A stretch of 64,000 nt of DNA from NCBI RefSeq assembly GCF_032062135.1, contig NC_092859.1, forward strand, positions 70,336,115 through 70,400,114. Reading direction: 5' to 3'. A program made the position numbers and the translations under genes. This DNA is from Pyxicephalus adspersus (taxonomy: Eukaryota; Chordata; Amphibia; Anura; Pyxicephalidae). Below the pieces are notes generated by a model that saw nothing but the letters and a program-made list of their open reading frames with translations, had not been told where the DNA came from and did not search any database. Position 1 is the stretch's first letter. Each line of letters opens with the position of its first letter. This document shows positions 25,118 through 37,300 of this stretch, in pieces.

Positions 25118-25935
25118 GGATCTTTCCATTTAGAGAACATGTTCTCAACAGGATTAAGAAATGTAGAGTATGGTGCTAAAAATTAGAGTTGGGGTCCCTT
25201 ACTTTCAACCAAGCACTTTACCTGGCTAGTTTTATGAAAGGGGACATTATCCATAATTAGGATGGCATGCTGAACACTCTTTTCACTAAAACATTCAAAC
25301 CTCATCAATAAACTTGAGGAATGCTTCTTGACTAAATGCTCGTGCTTGTGACTTAAAGTGGAGGGTCCCATTTTTATTTCGCACACAACTAATAATTTTT
25401 GGAACACACTCCAGTCACAAAATGCACTGCCCTTTGCCCAATAAGAGATCTTCCCCTTTTGGTTCTCATTGAGATGTTAAAACCTACTTCATCAAGAAAG
25501 TAGATGTTTTTTCCATCTTACCTAGCAATGAGATCAAGGATTTTGTTAGCATAGTTAAGCCTTTCCTGAAGAGAGTGGGAATAATTGCGCCTTGCAGGAA
25601 TTAAATAAATTCTTTTTTTAGATTCCATTGGAATCTATCAATGCATCTATCTATTGTTAGATAAATAGATACATTAATGTCACATTTGACAAATATTTGA
25701 TCCTTCATTTTCCTGAGGCTTATTCCGCAATCTTCGGACATTAACTTGCGTAACTCCTCCCTTATGGGCTTCATCCAACTTCTAATTTCTCAGACCTCCT
25801 CCTGGTAATTTTTCCACTCTACCAGAAGATTCATACGTCCTAATAATTTTGGTTATGGTTGTACGAAAACAACTCAAAACCATTGCTGGGAGGCATCACT
25901 TCCATTCAGATAACGGTCTACCACTCTTTGATGTT
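25105..25935 (-). pseudogene. IS630/Tc1-superfamily transposase (DD34E), broken
   Basis: Minus-strand translation in mixed frames gives a helix-turn-helix part near 25935-25650 (VEHQRVVDRYLNGSDASQQW and IREELRKLMSEDCGISLRKM). RRNYSHSLQERLNYANKILD follows near 25600-25545. The catalytic core begins with IYFLDEVGFNISMRTKRGRS (first Asp at 25491-25493). HAILIMDNVPFHKTSQVKCL carries the second Asp at 25249-25251. The last block, LAPYSTFLNPVENMFSKWKD, carries the catalytic Glu at 25144-25146. There are 34 residues between the second Asp and the Glu, the Tc1/IS630 spacing. A stop lies just before the last block and at least two frameshifts lie upstream. It is dead. The residues are visible in the sequence; the subfamily is not determined. 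Confidence 0.82.
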
Positions 25936-26291
25936 CTACAATACTTAATTCTCTGGCCATAAGGGTAAGTGCAATACTAAATTTAAAGTTAATAACTTTG
26001 AAGATAAAAAGATGAATAATATTGTTATCTTAAAACTTAGTATAAATCCCTGAAATAAAGATATTTAACTTTAAAATTATATAAAATAAAAAACATATTA
26101 ATTGACAAGTCATCAACCTATTTTCATATATTTTTAATATTGTTTCTTTAGAAAAACTTTTATGGTAAAAATATTGTGTTATATTTAATTTCATAATAAA
26201 TGTATTGATTTATGAATAATTAATTAGGGGGTCTAATTTTTTTGTGAAGTTTGGTTGCAAAAGTGTGAAGATAAAATAAGAAACCCTGTAA
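25117..26291 (-). mobile_element. IS630/Tc1-like transposon remnant, 3' end missing
   Basis: Read on the minus strand, the element starts at about 26291 with TACAGGGTTTCTTATTTTAT, a plausible terminal repeat following a TA. It runs through a damaged transposase to about 25117, where it stops inside the last conserved block. No matching terminal repeat is seen at 25117, so the distal end and one target TA have been lost, apparently in the same event that truncated the hAT remnant. Confidence 0.7.
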
Positions 26292-26386
26292 ATACAGAGG
26301 AGTCGGAGAGTCGGAGTCGGGGGTACCAGAAACTGAGGAGTCAGATTCGGAATCAAAGTATTTATCTACCGCCTCCACAGCCCTGT
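26292..26386. repeat. hAT-type terminal region with GAGTCGG repeats
   Basis: The stretch carries GGAGTCGGAGAGTCGGAGTC near its start and ends CTACCGCCTCCACAGCCCTG. From the other strand the end reads CAGGGCTGTGGAGGCGG, which looks like a hAT inverted terminus (CAGGG start). It may be the surviving 3' end of the same hAT copy whose transposase lies at 24340-25117, with the IS630-like element sitting between. That link is inference. Confidence 0.6.
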
Positions 26387-28724
26387 TTATAATATAGTAT
26401 AATTAATTGCAACAAATTGTTTTTTTCACATATATTGTGTTGTTAGTTTTGATATTTGGCACCATTAAAACCCATGCAAATTTTCCCTGTTGGGGAAAGA
26501 AAACCTTTTGGTATTAGTGTCCGAAATGTAATAGAACATTTTGACCTAAGCACATTTTTCTAGAAGTTTAAGACTTTCTAGCCTAAAAAATATTTACTTC
26601 ACCATCAGTTCCTTTTTTATTACACAGCTGTCATTTGGAAGCATACTTGAAGCAAACCCTGACTGATACATTATACCCTAGTTTTATTAAACATGCCACT
26701 AAGAATCATTTTGAAGCTTGTTGATGGTTGACGTTTCTTTTTTCAATATGCAGATTCTCCAGCAGTTTGAACTGATCAAGCTGAAATGCATTTGTTGTCT
26801 GACATTCAGCACAAATAAAATAAGAAATATCCATAGGTAAAACAAGCAGCTGCATTTTGAGTTTCAAAATTATTGTGGAAATCCATCAAGATGTTATTTT
26901 TCTCTTGTGAGACATCAATCTGACTACTTCATGCAAGCGATTCATCAAACATTCATTGCAGCCTGCTAAATTGGAACTAATATTGCATCCAGATGAGCAC
27001 AGATCTAATACCTAAGCACACTGTAGGAGCTACTGACTAAGCACTCAAAGCCTTCAACTTAATTAGGAATTGTTATTTCAATATAAAGAGTGAAATCATT
27101 TTTCATAATATCATCATTAGAAGTGCCACATGTGGTTCTGTCACTAATACTATTAGATGCATAACCATACATGACTGGACGTAGTCGTAAAATATTTGTT
27201 ACAAAGCTTTAACTTTAGTTGATCCAACTAAATTACTTCCCCGAGTCATTCTACAGTTACACGTCATACTCCAAAATATCAGTGATTATTTATGAAAAAA
27301 TATCCATCAACTGCATTTATTTTAAATCTATATCATTAAGGCTCTGTATTCTTTTGTCCAAATTGTTAAAAAAAAAAAGAAAATCAAAAAAGGAAAAAAA
27401 AATGCATCAGTAAAGAATAAATTCACAGTAAGCCTGCTTTGGGCAAATTCTTCATCTACCACTGCTTATCAAGCAAGACTTTCCTCCTATTTACAGTCAT
27501 GATTTATCGTACAGAGAATGCAGAAGAGAAGTTCTTGCATGATAGGTCCATCAAACCCTAAATACATGATTTGAAGACCACAGATAAAGGTGCAATGTGT
27601 GGAACAGACAGTGGGGAAGGTTGGGAGGCTTTCTATTTAAATGCATAAAGCTGCATACTCGGCCAGTAAGAGACAGTTTCTTCAACAAATGACAAAATCA
27701 GAAACTATAGGCCACATCTTATCTTATTGTCTGCTCACTGCTATACATTTTAATGATGGCTCTCCATGCTACACTTTTTACACTTCATATAGAGAGAGTG
27801 GTATAGAGTTCCTCCTTCTGTAATTTACCATGCAAGGCAATGCAAACCTAGAAAAAGTTTCCTAAAACCTCTATTCATCATCTTTACAGCAGTACAGCTC
27901 ACATGGCTAAAGAAATCTTCTGGTTATTGTGCACAAAACAAATATTGCAAATCCCCATAATCTCTTTACATTATTACAAGTATGGTATACTATGCATAAG
28001 AAAGGCTACTAAAATGTGTAACTTTTTTTGTTATTGATATCAGAGTACTCATAACTGGAAATCTCTTCTGATGAATTTTCACCAGAAGTAATTGAGTTCT
28101 AGGGCAGACAACATGCGTCAGGCTCTGGCCTACTAATCAGTCCATTGTTTTGATTCACAGAGGTCTGTCTTATAAGCAGATTGTTCCCAAGCTCTTCTAA
28201 AGCTTTCTACGTCATAACTAATTCATAGCTCAATTTGTACGGTGACTGCTCAAATTAATATACAATAACTGCATCCAGCATTGAACAAAATATCTGGAAC
28301 AAGCATTTATTAGACCTCCGCCTTTGTCTTATAGTAAACGAACAGCAGCATGTATAGATCTGAAGACAAATAGAGTGGGATGCTGGGACATAAATCCCCC
28401 CACCCCTTTCTTCTCATCTATCCCCAGCTCCACAGTGATTAATTACAGTAATCCGGCACATATTTCCTGCTTTAACTGGCCTGTAAGTCATCCTCTTTGC
28501 AAAATCCGCCTTAAGCTGCCACTGCCAAGACCAACTAAAAAATATGCTCGCACAGTCACACTGAAGTTCAACAGGGCTGGAACAGAAGTGGCAGTTCTTA
28601 CAAGGCCAATTAAAATAACAACATAAGATGCCAATAAAAAGGAGAAAAAGAGCATGTTTTATTTTAATAGGCAATTATTTTCATTTACTGTGTTAACTTT
28701 ATTGCCCATCATTTAAAGAGTAAC
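26387..28724. other. non-coding stretch
   Basis: No gene recognised. The 100-codon plus frame at 28324-28626 and the overlapping minus frame at 28414-28674 have no recognisable domain. 28440-28630 is slightly richer in GC and could be a unique conserved element. A short A-rich run lies at 27367-27403. Confidence 0.4.
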
Positions 28725-29445
28725 TCAAGGCAAACAGTTACCTACACAGTTAAAGGACAAACACAGAAACTGCTTTACCTGCCGTTTACCTTGCCCCACT
28801 TTGCTTCTATTATGTATTCTTGGATAGAGTTTCTCTATCAACGAATACAGGGCACTACAGGGGATGAATGGGGACAAGTCCCCATTCATCACCTGTAGTG
28901 CCCAAAGATCGTAGTGGAACTGCAGAGGTAATCTGCAGTTCAGTTTCCCACGTGACATCACATGGGAACATGAACTGCAGACCTCTGCAGTTCCACTACA
29001 ATGTCCGGGCACTACAGGTGCTGAATGGGGACTTGTCCCCATTCATCACCTGTAGTGCCCTGTGTTGTTGGATAGAGTTTATCTATCCAACAACACATAC
29101 TACAGCGCTCATTCATCACCTGTAGTGCCCTGTATTCTTGGATAGAGAAACTCTATACAAGAATACATGGTAGTAGCACAGCGCAGGAACAGCGATTGCT
29201 GTTGCAGCGCTGTACTATGTTTTGTTGGATAGAGAAACTCTATCCAACAACACATAGAACAAGTAAAGCAATCTGATTGCTCTTGCAGCCCTTAAAAGAC
29301 CCTTTAGAAAACCTGAATTCTCGCACCATTGACTTCAATGGTGTTCGAATTTGGCATTTGATCACCCGGAGAATTACTTACTATTCGATCGAATAGCTGT
29401 TGAATTGAATAGTGAGATATTCGACCAACACTACTTACTAAGGAG
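28725..29445. repeat. composite foldback element made of tandem hairpins
   Basis: About 440 bases at the centre consist of eight inverted repeats almost back to back: 28814-28848, 28850-28903, 28911-28999, 29007-29060, 29062-29096, 29131-29167, 29171-29217 and 29219-29253. Two stems recur. One is based on GGGCACTACAG..CTGTAGTGCCC with a GAATGGGGAC inner arm. The other is based on TTGGATAGAG..CTCTATCCAA. Flanks to about 28725 and 29445 look like the outer parts of the same dispersed repeat. There is no coding capacity; open frames here are by-products of the symmetry. The class is unknown. Confidence 0.75.
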
Positions 29446-30710
29446 ACAAATGATGTGTGTAGTTTATTAAACTGCTGAACTACACTAGGCTTGGCTATAA
29501 ATTACACCAATTTGCTGTGATGCCAAAATAGCAATAATGTTAAGTTGTTTACTTTTTTTTACAGTTATCCTATAATTCTTACAATTCCCCGTTATCCTAT
29601 AATTCTTCTAATTCCCCCATCAGCTGCATTTTACCCAAATGTTTTGTATATGTATAACACAATGAACTTACGGCAATATTTTAGTTAACATTCTACATTT
29701 ACATTGATTTACATTCTTTGCATGTATATTTGTTCTGACCAACCCATCTTTAGTATATTGTTATCACCTTTTGTCATTTTTAATGCTTTCATGACTACTG
29801 AAACTTTAACCTATAGCTTTGAAAAGCTTTTACCTACTGGCTTCAATGGCTGTACATCTAAACTTTAATAATGTAAAAGCTTCTACATAGTTTGTTCAAA
29901 CACAACTCCAAGACCAAAAGGTGCATCTCTTATTACAGGGAAGGATTTTAGTAGCTGAACGGTACCGAAATGTCACAGCTACATAAAAGGATAATCATGC
30001 ACATCAATACGGCAAACATGCTGAAAAAATTTGACAGCAATCCGAAGATCGATACAACATGATTTTGAAGTTTAAACTTTACAAATATGGTATGACAGGT
30101 AATAAATAATACACAACTCTAAACTTAAAAGAGATGAATTAAACTGTTACATTTTAATAAATATTGTTTACATATTAAGGTTGGATTGAGGGATAGCAAG
30201 CAAATGAAATAATATACCACTGCAGGAGGCTCTATTTTTGAAGTTGTGAATTTCACATTCACCAAACATTCTGTGGTAAAGAACCAATCAATGCCAAAAA
30301 AACACAGGGACCTGGGAGATTCTCCACCAGAGAATGTTTGGTTAATGTCATATTCAGGGGTTTATAAATTGACCCCTATGTTACATGGTGCATGACATAC
30401 ATACTCAACATTATTATGCCTATAAACTGTAAAAAAGCTACGTCAGCTGGAATATTATAAAATAGAATTTACTATAACAATAAAGAAAATATTGGGTGAT
30501 TATATACAATTAAACGGTGCAAAACCATCTGTTGCCTTTTCAGTAGCAATGCAGCAATAGTGTGAAGGGACCCTAATGCACATATTTGCAATATAGCTTG
30601 GACACCTCCCTGTCCTAAGCCTGTCAATGGACAATAATGGAGTAGCAGCAAACTGATGAGGTTATCTTAATTCACCTGCCAGTATGTTAAATGTAAGCAC
30701 ATGTACTATA
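29446..30710. other. non-coding stretch
   Basis: AT-rich sequence with no coding signal. About 29564-29618 contains two adjacent diverged copies of TTATCCTATAATTCTT. Nothing else stands out. Confidence 0.5.
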
Positions 30711-30835
30711 ATTATTATTAATATGTGGTATTTATATAGCACCAACATATTATGCAGGGCTGTATATTAAATAGGGGTTGTAAATGACAGACAATGACAC
30801 AGGAGGAGAGGACCCTGTTCTAAGAGGACACTGTC
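30711..30835 (-). mobile_element. 3' tail fragment of L2-type LINE
   Basis: Read on the minus strand this ends in the family tail (TTGGTGCTATATAAAT then a TTAATAATAATT-like run). It contains GACAGTGTCCTCTTAGAACA, then TCCTCTCCTCCTGTGTCATTG, then CATTTACAACCCCTATTTAA. It is a 5'-truncated copy of the same family as the element at 31.2-34.0 kb, which lies only about 400 bases away in the same orientation. Confidence 0.8.
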
Positions 30836-31269
30836 TAAAATATCTCATATAAACATCTTTAACCTGCAGTAAGATCCCTAGGTCCTTTTCACAATTGTAC
30901 CAGGATAATCTTAACTGCTGAAAAAGCCTGTTGATAGTAAAATGGCTGTTTCTCACTACCTTCTTTTTTTCTGTTTTGTTCCGAGGAGACCATAGTGATA
31001 TTCATTTTATTAGAGACTGAGTCTAAATGAAAGGAACTTTCGCCCTAATGTCTTTTTAGAAAATGCACTGTAACACCTGAGCCATGGTTGCATTCTGTAT
31101 GAAATGTGTTTGGTAAAATATATATTATATAAATACTATAATAAATAAAAAATTACTTTACTTTATGATAAAAACATAGCAACATACTGTATATTACTTT
31201 CTCTCGAAACTATTATAGCTTTTTTTTATTATCATTGTTATTATTATATTAAACAGGATTTATTTAGCA

Positions 31270-33000
31270 CCAACCTATTACGCAGCGCCGTACATTAAAA
31301 AAAGGTTGCAAATGACAGACGAAAATGAACAGTGACACGGGAGGACAAGACCCTGTCCCAAAGAGCTTACAATAGCAGGGGGATATGTAGTGGTGGGAAG
31401 TAGAGACGGTTTCAAAACACAGAAAATGATGGGTAGGGGCAAATTTAAAAAAAATGGGTTTTAAGTGCTCTTTTAAATTAGCAGAAAGTAGGAGCAAGCC
31501 GAATAGGACAGGAAAGACCATTCCAGAGAGTTGGGGCAGCTCTAGAAAAGTCTTGGAGCCGTGTGTGATGAGGTTATGAGTGAGGAAGTCAGTAGTAGGT
31601 AATTGGAGGAGCGAAGAGAGCAACAAGGGGAGTATTTTTTACTAGGTCAGAAAGGTAACTGGGACAAGAACTGTGGAGGGATTGGAAGGCAAAGCACAGG
31701 AGCTTGAATTTGATTCTAAGGTAAAATGGAAGCCAATGAAGCGAACTACAAAGAGATGCAGCATAAGAAGGGCGATGGGAAGGATGGACGAGTCTTGCTG
31801 CAGCATTCATGTAAGATTGTAGAGGAGAGAATCAGGTCAGTGGAATACCAGAGAGGAGGAGGTTACAGTAGTTCAGACGAGAGAATAAAGGAGTGTGTAC
31901 AAGGAGTTTGGTGGTCTCTGGGGACAGGTAGGGGTGGATTTTGAAGATGTTGCGTAGGTAAAAGTGACAGGACCTGGAAATGTTCTGAATATGGTGGGTA
32001 AAAGAGAGGGCAGAATCAAAGGTGACGCCAAGACAACGTGCCTGAGGGGAGGGCCGAATACCAGTGTTGTTAACAGGTAAGAATATGTCAGGGGGAAATT
32101 TGGAATTTGGGGGGGGGGGGGGTGATGAGTTCTGTTTTATGCAGGTTGAGTTTCAGAAATGAGATGAGATGGCTGACAGGCAGCATGAGACCTTATCCAG
32201 GACTGAGGGAGACAAGTCAGGGGTGGACAGATAGATTTGAGTGTCGTCAGCATACAGATGGTACTGTAAGCCAAAGGAGGATATGGGACTACCGAGAGAG
32301 GAGGTGTACAGAGAAAATAGAACCGGTCTAAGGACTGGAGAACACCAACAGGGAAGAGAGTAGGAGAGAAGAAATTACCATTGAAAGAAACTTGAAAGGA
32401 GTGGTGAGACAGATAGGAAGCAAACCAAGAGAGAACAGTATCACTGATACCAATGGAGCGCATGATTTGTATTACAAGGGGGTGATCAACAGTCTCAAAA
32501 GAAGAGGAAAGATCAAGGAGAAGGAGGAGGGAAAAGTTGCCTTGAGACTTAGCTCTGATGAGGTCATTGGCCACTTTAGTAAGGGTTTTTTGGGTGGAAT
32601 GGGCAGCTCAAAAGCCAGAGAGGAGAGTGGAGAGGGTCAAGGAGAGAGTTGGTGCTCAGGTAATCAGTGAGTAGACAAGGTGCTCAAGAACTTTGGAAAC
32701 ATATGGAAGAAGGGAGACAGGGCGGTAGCCAGAAGGAATAAGGGGTCTAACGAGGGTTTCTCCAAGATAGGGAGAAAAATGGTATGTTATGGACATGGTG
32801 TAGATCAGAGGGAATTGGGTCAAATGGACAGGTAGTAGATGAAGATGATGAGGGAGGACAGAAGACTTCATCCACAATAACAGAGTTGAGGGAGGCCAGT
32901 GATGATTTACAGATGGAAGGAGTGGATATGGTTGGAGTGGCCCGGTGAGCAGAGACATCATGTCTGATTTTGTCAATTTTATCTCTTAAGTAGGTGGCAA
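31270..33000 (-). pseudogene. L2-type LINE reverse transcriptase domain, broken
   Basis: Pieces in all three minus frames give the RT blocks in order. IPSGYRPVSLLPYVSKVLEH lies near 32740-32680, KVANDLIRAKSQGN and FSLLLLLDLSSSFETVDHPL near 32575-32480, LSWFASYLSHHSFQVSF near 32430-32385, and [12 protein letters not shown] with the catalytic YADD at 32243-32254. A C-terminal region with HWLPFYLRIKFKLLCFAFQS follows near 31735-31670. Multiple frameshifts and stops separate the blocks. Two adjacent plus-strand open frames (31726-31944 and 32392-32670) are shadows of this. Confidence 0.85.
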
Positions 33001-33975
33001 TGTCTTTAGCAGGGAAGGTAGGGAAGAGGCTGCGTGGGTTGGAATCTTGAGAGAAAATGACAGCAGAGAAATAATTTACTTGGTGACAGTGAGTTTAGTG
33101 TTAAAGTGTTGTAGCCTGGCTTTGTAGTCCATGAAGTCTGTGCTGAGGCCAAATTTCCTCCACTTGCGCTTAGCTGCATGAAAAGTCTTTTGTAGATATT
33201 TGGTATGATTGTTGTGCCAGGGTCGGTGGTAAGCAGGACGGGGGGTAGCGGAAGATGGGGGGGGGGGGGCAACTTTATCCAGAGCCAGAGAGAGAGTGAG
33301 GTTGAACCAAGTGGCAGCTTTATCCGGAGATGTGATTTTAGAGAGGGTGGGAGTTAGGGAAGTGAGGCAGTTTGAGAATAGGTTGTGGTCAAGGTTACGG
33401 ATGTCTCTCTGCCATTGACCAGGTCTGGGATGTGGCAAAGGAGGGCAAGAGTTTGATAGGTTGTAGGTGATAGGGTTGTGATCAGAAAGGGAAAATATTG
33501 AGTTGTCAAGGAGAGTGAGGTTGCAGAGGTTGGAAAATACCACGACTAAAGTGTGTCCAGTGATGTGTTTGGGGCCGTTTATGTTCTTTGTGAGTCCAAG
33601 TGAGTCCAGTTTTGTTACTGGGCCGGGGGGGGGGGGGGGGGGGGGGTAGTAGACAACAGCAACAATGAGGGGTAGGGGGCGGAAAAGATGGATGGAGTGG
33701 ACTTCCAAAGAGGTAAAAATGAGAGAGGGTGGGGTAGGAGGGACAGTTAGGTGGGAGCCCACACCACCCCCTACTCTGTTGCCAGGTCTAGAGGTATGTG
33801 TAAAGTGCAGGCCTTCATTGGAGAGAGCAGCAGCAGAGGCAAAGTCTGAAAAGGAAAGCCAAGTTTCAGTGGGAGCCAGGAAGTTTAAAATTTTAGAGAG
33901 GAGAAGGTTGTGTATAGCGGTTAGTTTATTGCAAACAAATCTAGCATTCAATAGAAAGTTTTCCTTTAATTTACA
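33000..33975 (-). pseudogene. L2-type LINE endonuclease domain
   Basis: A long open minus frame (33951-33076) opens with NARFVCNKLTAIHNLLL, then FLAPTETWLSFSD (an ETW-type endonuclease motif), a VAVVYYPPPPPPPGP segment, and SLSDHNPITYNLS, the SDH motif near the end of the endonuclease fold. It continues with a basic linker (KYLQKTFHAAKRKWRKFGLS). The proline runs come from C-tracts (G-tracts on the plus strand at 33626-33646 and 33257-33268) and are probably expanded. In living elements this domain nicks the target DNA. This is the most intact reading frame in the window, but no start can be trusted because the 5' end is truncated. Confidence 0.8.
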
Positions 33976-34023
33976 AATTTGTTTTGAATATGCACAAGAT
34001 GAAACTCTATCATATAGGCTTTA

Positions 34024-34381
34024 TTAACCTCCCTGGCTGTATTCCCGAGTGTAGCTCGGGGTTAACTTTCATTCCCAAAGCAGTAACCCCAAGCCACACT
34101 CGGGCTGGAATTGCCAGGGAGTTAAGTCTTACCTGGTCCCCAAGTGCCCTTAGCGTCCTCCAGCGATGCCCGCGGCGTCCTCCAGCGATGCTCGGCATCT
34201 GCGTCCCTTGCGTGTAAACATTGGGGAACGTGAAGCCAGGGGACGCAGATGCCGGCCAGCCCGGGCAGTGTGAGCGTGGGGCTAGAGGACGGGACCAGCA
34301 TGGAAATATGAAAAAAGTATTTTTAAATGTACTGTTTGGAAATTTAAAAATACTTATTATTCAGAAGGCCAGGGAGGTTAA
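34024..34381. mobile_element. piggyBac-type MITE with TTAA target duplications
   Basis: TTAA at 34024-34027 is followed by CCTCCCTGGC. At the other end GCCAGGGAGG (34368-34377) is followed by TTAA at 34378-34381. TTAA duplication with CC-starting inverted ends is the piggyBac hallmark. It is 358 bases and non-coding. A third, slightly decayed end (GCCAGGGAGTTAA at 34112-34124) lies inside, so the first 101 bases alone form a complete small foldback with a CCCGAGTGTAGCTCGGGG / CCACACTCGGG stem. It abuts the 5' edge of the L2 LINE. Confidence 0.8.
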
Positions 34382-37300
34382 TACCAGCATGACTGAAGAG
34401 CAAAATAACTTGCATAATTTGAACATTCTCATGCGCTTTACATTGCCTTACTGCATAAGCATGAAGATCTATAATACATATTATGTGCCTTTCTACTAGT
34501 TTAAAAGACACGCTGTAAAATGCAATTGAACATAAATGAAAATATTAATTATGAAATAATTTCCATCCTCTTTAACTACTGTATTACCATGACATACTGA
34601 GTCATTCCAGATTTTTATTTCATCTGAATATAAAAAAATAATAAACTTTCTAATTAGAATTTGAGTCTCCACAGAGCCCCCACTGGAGCCGACCGGTTAG
34701 TGCACATGTCTCACAGTAAGAAAAAGGATAACTATTTTACTTTGTAATGCAGCTAGTTACAGATATGTGATATAAAATATTATACTATTACTACACATTT
34801 GGTTTGGGAGCTTTGTGAATCTGTCTCTGATAATTAAGAACAGTGTAAGGTGCCTAAAGTTTGTGCCATGGAATTTCTTTGGTGTTATGAACAGCTGTGT
34901 GATGCCTTTAGTTCTCTTCTGCATAATAACGTGAACCAGTTTGTTTCATTATGAAAAACTTTACCTCTCCACAACAACACATGACTAAAACAAGCATGTC
35001 AAGTCTTTCGAAAAACTCTCAACGACAGATTTCTGTGATAGAATATAGGATGTCTTTGGCCTGAATAGTAGGAAGTACAAATAACTGTTTTGTCTCCTTT
35101 ATTCCTGTATTATAATGTGAATCTATTTATTGAAATTTTATGAATTTGTTCATAATAAATGTACTTTTGCACTAGATGTTATTTGGTTTTGAACCTAAAG
35201 GCCCAAGGGACCAAGCTGTTCTTGACTGTTCTTCTATAAAGTAACCTAGGTGTTGGTGCCCGGCCAGTGCCCTTGTATATATGCTCACAGTAAATGTTGT
35301 CACTAATCAGCTTACTTGCTTGCACAAGTCAGTAATTGCTTCTACCCAGTTCACCAACTCATCATTGCAAGTTTGCTCCATTCCAGGTCAACAACTAATA
35401 TGTTTGCTAACCATTCATTAGTTTACACTGTTTGCCATGGCCTGCTTAACTTGATTGAAAACTCCTACATCAAACATCACTGAATATATTGGACTAAGAA
35501 ACATTTATTGATCTTTTGGCATTATTGAATAGCAAGACTCCTTCCAAATACTTACTAAAGAACATTGCCAGACCATTTATCCCAGTAACAAGCTGTACCT
35601 GTAATAGTATCTCTTGCTTAGGCATTTACAAGCCCTAAGGCTGCTGCATGGCACTGCCACCTTGGATGAGATGTAAAATGCACCAGCAGACTTGTGGTTG
35701 TCAAAATGTTTCCCTTGAATCCGTCCTTTAGCATAGGGAAGATGGGGAAAAGCTGAAAAAGCTGGATTACACAGCAATAAAACTCCCAGAAGAATGCAGG
35801 GTTATGACTTGTCTGCAAATTCAATTTTCTGCAGTGCCAATTCTCCATTAAGTTCAGAGAGACATTGCTAATTAAGAAGCACTGTTTATGGATAGGGTGT
35901 TTATATTTGGATGCAAAATCTTTTTTAAATGAGTTAAATTACCACTACACTATCAACTTCTGCATTTCTCTGATGAGTTTCTCTTAATCAAAACAGCACC
36001 AGTACTGACTGTACTGCTATATTGTTCTTTCTTCAAAAACTGGAGACAGGTTCTTTGTTTTACACCAGTGAATAATCTATATGATTTATGTCTATTGAAG
36101 ATCTTTAGCTTTCTTAGCTGATACTCAAACCTTGTAAAAGCTTTAAGGTTGAGAGTCTGCCATCTTTGCACAGCTATTATGCAAGAACTGTGAGACTGTG
36201 GTTTCAAAAGCCCTTCTGTGCCAAGCTCTGTGTGTGCCGGGGACTCCTGTGCAGGATAATTAGATCACAGACACAATTTTAGCTGCCACCTGTCTGCTGC
36301 TGTCACAGACCATACCTGTCACAGTTATGTTGTGTCACCTCCTGTGGCTGTAGTGGAAGTAAACAAGATGAGGACATTTAATGGCAGATAAAAGGACAAA
36401 ACCAGAGTGACAGAATCTGGGCTCTGTATAGAAATTTGCTTCTAGATGAACACAGGCTTAGCAGGAAAATTAAAGACACGCATTCTACTCGCTAATTTAG
36501 TTTTAGAAGCACTGATGCCATTATAATTACATAGCTTGACAAGGCAAATTAAACTATATGACTGCAATGTTGAAGATTGGAAATGTCTTGAAGGTTGGGC
36601 AATAGTAAATTTTCTGCTGTATTTATCCCAAGCACATTTACATGTTCCTCTAAAGATGTCCATATTTCTGTCCAATATCTGACGTTATGTGCCAAAAACA
36701 ACGAGGTGATATATAAGCTCAAATATATGGTAAACCCAACTGTTCACTAAGATGTTAGAATAAAAAATCGTTTTTTGTGCAGTTGTTATCATTATGGTCA
36801 ACTGTGCAGTTTAGAATGCAGAATAACATGTTTTTTGCCTAAAATCACATAACTGGTGAGATATTGGGAAAGAGTAAATAACTGATATGTAATACTCCAT
36901 TCATATGGATTTTTAACTACATCTATCTTAGATATACTTACCATTATAGATGACTTTATATCCTTGTTTATAATGTGTAAAATGGTTGTACTGAGGGGTG
37001 GGAGGACAGGAGGTTCCACATATGCATCCTTTAGTCAGAGACTAAATAGTTAAACTAAACAAACACACTAAAAAAGTGCATATGAAAAACATGGAACTCC
37101 TAGTAAATTTACTATATATGGTCCAGCTGGTTAGATTCAACTGTATGGGGGTAGGGTTGAAAGTAAGGGGTAAGGGATGGTAATTTCTTCTGACATTGTT
37201 ATACCATTTATTCCTCAGCCTACACCTAATACTAGTTACACCCAAATTTTGTCATTATTTTAACCACCACTTACTATGCTACAATTACTCTGAATCCCTC

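Larger units (their letters stand above)
31236..33975 (-). mobile_element. L2-clade LINE, 5' truncated and inactive
   Basis: A minus-strand non-LTR retrotransposon of about 2.7 kb. Its 3' end is the left edge in window coordinates: AATCCTGTTTAATATAATAA followed by more TAA-like repeats near 31236-31263, the microsatellite tail typical of L2/CR1-type elements. Going leftward from 33975 it encodes an endonuclease and then a reverse transcriptase, both decayed. It begins just before the endonuclease, so the original 5' region is missing. The same 3' end occurs at 9.2, 30.7, 59.2-59.9 and 60.0 kb. The L2 assignment rests on protein motifs and the tail. CR1 or Rex1 relatives are possible alternatives. 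Confidence 0.85.

Noticed and set aside
28725..29125. Two overlapping open frames on opposite strands with similar predicted N-termini
   Set aside because: Their similarity comes from the inverted repeats in the hairpin array, not from coding.
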